Shown: piece by piece, positions 10,686-14,501 of the stretch | Numbering within the stretch: the stretch's first letter is position 1 | How the letters are laid out: each line of letters opens with the position of its first letter | Assembly: GCA_016206365.1 (NCBI GenBank) | Contig: JACQRR010000021.1 | Coordinates: forward strand, 1 to 14,501 | DNA: 14,501 nucleotides | DNA from: Candidatus Roizmanbacteria bacterium | Lineage (GTDB): Bacteria > Patescibacteriota > Microgenomatia > UBA1406 > GWC2-37-13 | Direction of reading: 5' to 3' | Program-made: the position numbers and the translations under genes | The notes under the pieces: generated by a model | The model's database searches: none | What the model was told of the DNA's origin: nothing | The model's input: the letters and a program-made list of their open reading frames with translations, nothing else

Positions 10686-11762
10686 TTACTTGATATCGTG
10701 ATTGGAATTATATAAATATACTAATTTTACCATTTTTGAGGCTAAGAAGATTAAGAGATTACCAGTGAATAAGTTACGAAATGGTATAATTGATGTGTCA
10801 CCAAAAGCATATTTACGACTTTCAATTGATTTTTCTGAATCACTATCACCATAATTTTTTATAAAATTTGTAGGCAAATTCCATTTATAAATCTCGTATT
10901 CACCGTTTATATCAACTACAACTGTATTTGATTTAACTTTAAAAACAATTTCGTTTCTTCCCTTTTCTTTTACTATCTCTTGAACTGCGAAATCTTCTTT
11001 TGGAAATTCATCAGCAGGAAATATCTGCCACTGTCCATCTACTCTTATATGAGGAGTAATTAATAATTTTTTTCTATACTCTCTCTTATTCTTTATTATC
11101 TTTACCTTTTGCTTGATACCAATTGACAGCATAAAATAATTGTTTAAATCTAAAGCTCGAAAAAGAAATCCTACATAATTATCTTCTGAATTTACTACCT
11201 CTGTTTGCAAGGCATCTGTTAGAACATTGTCAATTTTTTTCTTTATAATTACTGGTTCATAAGCTGGTTTTAAACCTTGAAAATCAAAATTAATTGTTGC
11301 TATAAAATTTCTGCAATATAAATGTTTTAACAATACTCCTTCCGAATTTGTTATTCTAAATCCTTTCGTGCCAAACTCATGAACTTTACCCATATAAGTT
11401 AAGTTATTCAAGTTTTCTCTTGTAATAAAAGTAACTTCTTTACTAAAAGGAGACCAAGAAGCCAGAGTTTGAATACAAAAATAAAACAAAGGTAAAATAA
11501 CTGTAAGAATCCACAGGACATATACTCCAAAAAGTACTACCAAAATACTATCGGGCAGCCAGATATGGAGACCACTATCCCGTATTATAATTTTCTGAAG
11601 AAATTCAAAAAAATCTAGTTTAGGCAGATAGATTATTTTGTTGTAAAGAAAGTTTACCAAGAGTAAAGTAACAGTAATCGTAGTTATTATGATAAATACC
11701 TGAAATGTGAATTTTAGCTTTGAGTAGTTCCTAAATTTTAAAAACCCGATCAATTCATTCAT
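10686..11762 (-). CDS. Membrane protein with concanavalin/LamG-like domain, first gene of a two-gene operon
   Basis: 358 residues. Two transmembrane helices (about 19-40 and 72-101) precede a beta-rich domain (about 125-295) with the pattern of concanavalin-like jelly rolls (3-keto-disaccharide hydrolase/LamG type): KGFRITNSEGVLLK, FIATINFDFQG, VGFLFRALDLNNYFMLSI (197-214), and a final VKSNTVVVDINGEYEIYKW. A third hydrophobic stretch (about 328-351) could be another helix. With two N-terminal helices the beta domain would lie in the cytoplasm if the N-terminus is inside, which is unusual for a lectin fold. It is a possible sensor or partner for the PLD-like protein encoded next. I do not recognise the full protein. 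Confidence 0.62.
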   Translation of the reverse strand: MNELIGFLKFRNYSKLKFTFQVFIIITTITVTLLLVNFLYNKIIYLPKLDFFEFLQKIIIRDSGLHIWLPDSILVVLFGVYVLWILTVILPLFYFCIQTLASWSPFSKEVTFITRENLNNLTYMGKVHEFGTKGFRITNSEGVLLKHLYCRNFIATINFDFQGLKPAYEPVIIKKKIDNVLTDALQTEVVNSEDNYVGFLFRALDLNNYFMLSIGIKQKVKIIKNKREYRKKLLITPHIRVDGQWQIFPADEFPKEDFAVQEIVKEKGRNEIVFKVKSNTVVVDINGEYEIYKWNLPTNFIKNYGDSDSEKSIESRKYAFGDTSIIPFRNLFTGNLLIFLASKMVKLVYLYNSNHDIK

Positions 11763-11772
11763 TTTAGGACGT

Positions 11773-11778
11773 ATTATA
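11773..11778 (-). promoter_or_regulatory. -10 box of the lectin-like/PLD-like operon
   Basis: TATAAT on the minus strand, ending 10 nt before the ATG at 11762, so the leader would be about 3 nt. No clear -35 box. Confidence 0.55.
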
Positions 11779-11871
11779 CATCACTTCGCCTGACTGTACT
11801 CGAATAGGCGTAATCCCTGACAAATTTGTTTTGATTTTTTGAAGTCTAGAATACTGTCGTTTTTTGATGTT

Positions 11872-12082
11872 TTAAATAGAAGTTTTCTGTCGCAGATAAT
11901 AGTAAACTACAGTACCTCTTTTTTCTTTTTTTATTAATCCTGTTTTGATAAGAGTTTTGCGAAGATTCCAAGAATGAGGAATATTTAACAACCGATTGAG
12001 TTCGGAAGGTCTTATTCTTGGACTTTTTAGATTATGGAAAGCATTTTTCCAACAAAACTTCTCTAAATTTCACAGGCTTCAT
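11872..12082 (-). pseudogene. Winged-helix DNA-binding protein gene, frameshifted
   Basis: An ATG at 12082, one base after the VOC gene's stop (TAATATG), opens MKPVKFREVLLEKCFP and stops. One base back, the frame reads KNAFHNLKSPRIRPSELNR, then LLNIPHSWNLRKTLIKTGLI, then KKEKRGTVVYYYLRQKTSI to TAA at 11874-11872, with no start codon of its own. The second part is a convincing winged helix-turn-helix: RPSELNRLL is the start of the HTH, HSWNLRKTL the recognition helix and KRGTVVYYYL the wing, as in ArsR/MarR-like regulators. One extra A in the A5 run at about 12045-12049 would join both parts into about 70 residues. Real decay or a homopolymer read error are both possible. Confidence 0.65.
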
Positions 12083-12083
12083 A

Positions 12084-12449
12084 TTAAGCAGGTTCAAATA
12101 ACTCAACTGGGTTGCCAGATGGGTCTTCAAGTAAAATTTGTTTACCGCCTGGACCAATAACAATTTCATTTCGAAACTTAACTCCTGACTTTTTTAGTTT
12201 TTTTACCATACTTTCTAGGTAGTCTACTTCTATAACAAATCTATTCCAGCCTCTAGGAGTTGGTTGTCGACCATCAGGCATGGGACGAGCTGCTGAACTT
12301 TCTGGTCCACTAAGCCACAATTCAAGCTTATCACGTGAAACTTTCGCAAACGCAGTTCCCATCTTCTGATCGAGCTTGAATCCTAAATGTTTCGTGTAAA
12401 ACGCAATAGATTCATCGACATCATTAACTAAATAACGAAAGGTAGTCAT
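12084..12449 (-). CDS. VOC superfamily (glyoxalase/bleomycin-resistance fold) protein
   Basis: 121 residues. Two beta-alpha-beta-beta-beta units are clear: YLVNDVDESIAFYTKHLGFKL at the start and RFVIEVDYLESMVKKLKKSG, then ILLEDPSGNPVELFEPA at the end. E117 in the final VELFE strand is the usual metal ligand of this fold; the first-strand ligand is not a His. VOC proteins range from glyoxalase I to drug-binding proteins, and the substrate cannot be deduced. A TGATAGCAT box ends 6 nt before the ATG (leaderless). The frameshifted winged-helix gene starts one base after its stop, so the pair was probably an enzyme-regulator operon. Confidence 0.85.
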   Translation of the reverse strand: MTTFRYLVNDVDESIAFYTKHLGFKLDQKMGTAFAKVSRDKLELWLSGPESSAARPMPDGRQPTPRGWNRFVIEVDYLESMVKKLKKSGVKFRNEIVIGPGGKQILLEDPSGNPVELFEPA

Positions 12450-12455
12450 GTGTAT

Positions 12456-12464
12456 ATGCTATCA
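12456..12464 (-). promoter_or_regulatory. Extended -10 box for leaderless VOC mRNA
   Basis: TGA-TAGCAT on the minus strand (TAGCAT at 12461-12456), ending 6 nt before the ATG at 12449. Confidence 0.55.
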
Positions 12465-12488
12465 GACCAACATTTTTTTTATCACCAT

Positions 12489-12514
12489 TGTACAATCGAT
12501 TAATCGATTGTACA
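12489..12514. repeat. Perfect 26-bp palindrome
   Basis: Each half is TGTACAATCGATT and its exact complement, with no spacer; the centre is between 12501 and 12502. It lies 2 nt past the stop of the GNAT gene and about 25 bp upstream of the -10 box of the VOC gene. No U-tract follows on the minus strand, so it looks more like an operator or cruciform than a terminator. Confidence 0.85.
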
Positions 12515-12516
12515 TT

Positions 12517-13005
12517 TTAAATCTCTTTAAGCATTCCTATTTCGCGGTCGACAAACCCAAGCTTTTTGTACATATTGTGAGCGTTTTCATTGGGAGCAAA
12601 GACTAAAATCCATATACTGTCACAGCCTTTTTCCTTGAAGTATTTTTCCATCATCTGAAGCATTGTTTTGCCTATCCCTTTTCTTCTGTATTCATCTTCC
12701 AAATAAATATCTAAAACTTCACTCAACTTGTGCGGGCCTATTTCTAATTTGTTCTTCTCGGACTCCTCCCAAATTGCGCCAATTACAAATCCTATTACTT
12801 TTCCCTCATCTTCTGCCAACCAAATTTTTCCTTGATACTTTTCTACGTTCTCTAAGGTTTCTTTTAATGATATTTCGGTAAAACCCGGTAAATTTTTAAC
12901 CCTGCGTATCGGGTCTAAAAACTTAGCATATACCTCAAGTTTGTTAGTTAGCTTTAACAATAAATCTCTATCTTTTTCATTGTATTCTCTAAAGGTTATT
13001 TTCAT
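12517..13005 (-). CDS. GNAT family N-acetyltransferase
   Basis: 162 residues, the standard length of a single GNAT domain. KVIGFVIGAIWEE (69-81) is the central strand pair, LDIYLEDEYRRKGIGKTML (98-115) contains the acetyl-CoA loop R/Q-x-x-G-x-G/A (R107 R108 K109 G110 I111 G112 K113), and NENAHNMYKKLGF (139-151) is the usual C-terminal motif B. The family moves acetyl from acetyl-CoA to an amine; the substrate is unknown. A TGATATACT box ends 6 nt before the ATG, so the mRNA should be leaderless. A perfect palindrome follows the stop. Confidence 0.9.
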   Translation of the reverse strand: MKITFREYNEKDRDLLLKLTNKLEVYAKFLDPIRRVKNLPGFTEISLKETLENVEKYQGKIWLAEDEGKVIGFVIGAIWEESEKNKLEIGPHKLSEVLDIYLEDEYRRKGIGKTMLQMMEKYFKEKGCDSIWILVFAPNENAHNMYKKLGFVDREIGMLKEI

Positions 13006-13011
13006 TCTGAA

Positions 13012-13020
13012 AGTATATCA
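13012..13020 (-). promoter_or_regulatory. Extended -10 box for leaderless GNAT mRNA
   Basis: TGA-TATACT on the minus strand (TATACT at 13017-13012), ending 6 nt before the ATG at 13005. Confidence 0.68.
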
Positions 13021-13050
13021 CGGTACTTAATGAAGGGGGCTTTGCATTTT

Positions 13051-13122
13051 TCATTTTTTCGCTGTTACATTCACCATCCAGTGAACGCCGAATTTATCGG
13101 TCAACATTCCAAACGTAATTTT
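13051..13122 (-). pseudogene. C-terminal remnant of a second PhnB-like gene
   Basis: Directly after, and in frame with, the stop of the PhnB-like gene, the DNA reads KITFGMLTDKFGVHWMVNVTAKK then TGA. This matches the end of the intact neighbour (YGSFKDKFGVQWMVNYS), so it is the last strand of a lost tandem copy or of a fused ancestor. Confidence 0.75.
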
Positions 13123-13557
13123 TTATTTCTTTTTCGGATAGGAATAATTCACCATCCATTGGACTCCAAACTTATCCTTAAAACTGCCGTAGTAATCGCC
13201 CCACATTTGGTCGGCAATGGGCATCTCTATCTTACCTCCGGCGGAAAGAGCCTTGAAAATCCTAGTCGCTTCTTTTTTGCTTTTTGGGTGAATTGAAATA
13301 TAGACATTATTGCCTTGTATAAGTTTTTGTCCGAGCGATTCAAGAGTATCGGTAGCCATCAATACGTTATCTTGGCCGATTGGCAAACCAATATGCATAA
13401 TTTTGTTTTCATCCTTTTTTGGGATTTTGACGCCTTCCATCGGCATATCCTTAAAACGGACAACCGATGTGAACTTTCCGCCAAAAACAGATTTATAAAA
13501 TTTGAACGCATCTTCTGTATTCCCAGCAAAGTTTAGATATGTGTTTAGTTTTGTCAT
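13123..13557 (-). CDS. PhnB-like VOC family protein
   Basis: 144 residues. LNTYLNFAGNTEDAFKFYKSVFGGKF at the start, MHIGLPIGQDNVLMATD in the middle and WGDYYGSFKDKFGVQWMVNYS at the end are the marks of the PhnB/'3-demethylubiquinone methyltransferase-like' VOC group. Members are widespread and mostly uncharacterised; despite the name most are not methyltransferases and do not act on phosphonates. It lies 40 bp after the RibD-like gene on the same strand, without a recognisable promoter, so it is probably co-transcribed with it. A decayed second copy of its 3' end follows its stop. Confidence 0.87.
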   Translation of the reverse strand: MTKLNTYLNFAGNTEDAFKFYKSVFGGKFTSVVRFKDMPMEGVKIPKKDENKIMHIGLPIGQDNVLMATDTLESLGQKLIQGNNVYISIHPKSKKEATRIFKALSAGGKIEMPIADQMWGDYYGSFKDKFGVQWMVNYSYPKKK

Positions 13558-13597
13558 AATTTTTGGTTTAATTTTTAATGGTTATTTACTTTTGTCC

Positions 13598-14194
13598 TCA
13601 AAACGATCCTGTTTTGACTTTTCCAGTGGGTTTATAATTGGCGATAATGACTCCTTTGGGTGAAATTTTACTCTCAACTAATTTGAAAGAGGCTGGAGTT
13701 GTGCCTTCGGCAAACAAGCGTTTACCCTTGCCAAGCGTGATGGGAAAAATTTTGAGCCAAATTTCATCTACCAAATCATGTTTCAAAAATGTTTGGATTA
13801 GATTGCCGCTGCCGTAAACTTGTAAATCAGGACCGCGTTGAAGTTTAAGCTTTTTTATTTTCTCAGCAATATTTCCCTTTAAAAACACAGAATATTTCCA
13901 CTCATGCGATTTTAGTGTATTTGAGGCAACATACTTTGTTGCGGAGTTTATGCCGGGCCATTCCTTTTCATGCTGTGGCCAGTATGAGGCAAATATTTCA
14001 AATGTCTTTCTCCCCAAGAGCAGAGCAAATGGTCTGCTCATATGTTCAGCCATTATCTTGCCAAGAAAATCATCAAAGTAAGGAACAGTCCACCCACCAT
14101 ACTTGAAACCGCCTGATGTATCTTCCTTCGGTCCACCTGGCGCCTGCATCACTCCGTCAAGTGTAATAAAGGATAGAACAATAATTTTGCGCAT
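13598..14194 (-). CDS. RibD C-terminal/dihydrofolate reductase-like family protein (YyaP type)
   Basis: 198 residues. The protein begins IIVLSFITLDGVMQAPGG, has LLLGRKTFE (58-66, the GR-x-T nucleotide motif), VYGSGNLIQTFLKHDLVDE (127-144) and FPITLGKGKRLFAEG (150-164), all typical of the RibD_C reductase-like family of the DHFR fold. These proteins probably bind NADPH; natural substrates are mostly unknown, and this is not the housekeeping DHFR (a fragment of which lies at the left edge). The start ATG is one base after the stop of the preceding gene (TAATATG), so translation is coupled to it. Confidence 0.88.
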   Translation of the reverse strand: MRKIIVLSFITLDGVMQAPGGPKEDTSGGFKYGGWTVPYFDDFLGKIMAEHMSRPFALLLGRKTFEIFASYWPQHEKEWPGINSATKYVASNTLKSHEWKYSVFLKGNIAEKIKKLKLQRGPDLQVYGSGNLIQTFLKHDLVDEIWLKIFPITLGKGKRLFAEGTTPASFKLVESKISPKGVIIANYKPTGKVKTGSF

Positions 14195-14195
14195 A

Positions 14196-14501
14196 TTAAT
14201 TACCCCGGTACGCTTTCTTTAAATTGGAAATATTCAATTTTTTCATCGGTAAAAATGCCTGTGTTAATCGATCAATCTGATTACGTTTGCCTTTTCTCAT
14301 CATTTCATCCATAACTTTCGGAACAATCTGCCAGGAGACTCCGTACTTATCTTTAAGCCAACCGCATTGTTCAGATTCGGGAACCGCGGAAAGTTTATTC
14401 CAGAAATAATCTATTTCTTTTTGTGTCTCACAGTTGACAATAAATGAAATGGCTTCGTTAAACGAGAATTTGTGTTCATACGCACTATCCATTGCACCAA
14501 A
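14196..14501 (-). CDS. PhnB-like VOC protein, C-terminal part (cut by window edge)
   Basis: The frame is open to the last base, reading FGAMDSAYEHKFSFNEAISF, so the gene begins outside the window and the ATG at 14492 is internal. NEAISFIVNCETQKEIDYFWNKL, CGWLKDKYGVSWQIVPKVM and the basic helical tail are typical of the second half of PhnB-like proteins, more similar to the classic PhnB subgroup than to the other copy here. It appears to head a coupled operon with the RibD-like and second PhnB-like genes. Confidence 0.87.
   Translation of the reverse strand, partial: FGAMDSAYEHKFSFNEAISFIVNCETQKEIDYFWNKLSAVPESEQCGWLKDKYGVSWQIVPKVMDEMMRKGKRNQIDRLTQAFLPMKKLNISNLKKAYRGN

Noticed and set aside
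12489..12514. dif site or intrinsic terminator
   Set aside because: dif sites are not perfect palindromes and have a central region between unequal arms; no U-tract follows on the relevant strand.
1..14501. CRISPR array, rRNA genes, prophage genes or replication origin
   Set aside because: No regularly spaced repeats, rRNA signatures, phage structural genes or DnaA-box clusters were seen on either strand.

Overview
The window looks like a piece of a Candidate Phyla Radiation (Patescibacteria) chromosome, most likely of the Microgenomates type. This is inferred from the gene set and style, since there is no rRNA gene. The supporting signs are AT-rich DNA with very short spacers, tiny membrane proteins, a pair of VirB2/TrbC-like 'T4SS pilin' paralogues, a ComM competence ATPase, a short FtsB-like protein with a Pro/Thr tail ending in WWEVFF, and a tRNA gene interrupted by a group I intron. 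No CRISPR array, transposase, integrase or prophage gene is visible.

Layout. 1-1704: nucleotide-metabolism genes (3' end of a dihydrofolate reductase, a divergent phosphoribosyltransferase-like protein with a hairpin-rich leader, a DUF1599/Nmad1 protein). 1796-4288: comM and two paralogous pilin-like genes. The pilin pair is bracketed by two inverted copies (about 86% identical, 123 bp each) of a dispersed intergenic repeat. 4349-5582 (minus): an unlisted 50-aa membrane protein and a polyprenyl-phosphate-type glycosyltransferase. 5735-5996 (minus): a tRNA(CAU) split after U33 by a 191-nt group I intron for which P1, P3-P10 can all be drawn. 6030-6832: a 54-aa membrane ORF, ftsB-like divIC/ftsB, and a broken yqeY-like gene with an AUU in place of its start codon. 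6870-7853: an unknown protein and a DEDDy exonuclease-like protein. 7850-9901: a Met-rich DUF6799-type membrane protein, an orphan CIRCE (HrcA) operator and promoter, an AadA-like nucleotidyltransferase, and a membrane-anchored degenerate M23-like protein. 9919-11762 (minus): an unrecognised two-gene operon of a membrane protein with a concanavalin-like domain plus a PLD-like (HxR) protein. 11872-14501 (minus): a run of small enzymes (VOC/glyoxalase, GNAT, PhnB-like, RibD/DHFR-like), two gene remnants and a perfect 26-bp palindrome.

The most general observation is the expression style. At six loci an extended -10 box (TGnTAnnnT or TATAAT) ends exactly 6 or 7 nt before the start codon, so the mRNAs should be leaderless; at two loci this moves the start downstream of the longest ORF. 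Only one gene (the DUF6799-type protein) has a textbook Shine-Dalgarno sequence. The best candidates for something undescribed are the very compact tRNA intron, whose stems share a palindromic module with flanking DNA; the orphan CIRCE; the inverted repeat pair around the pilin genes; and the lectin-fold/PLD two-gene module.
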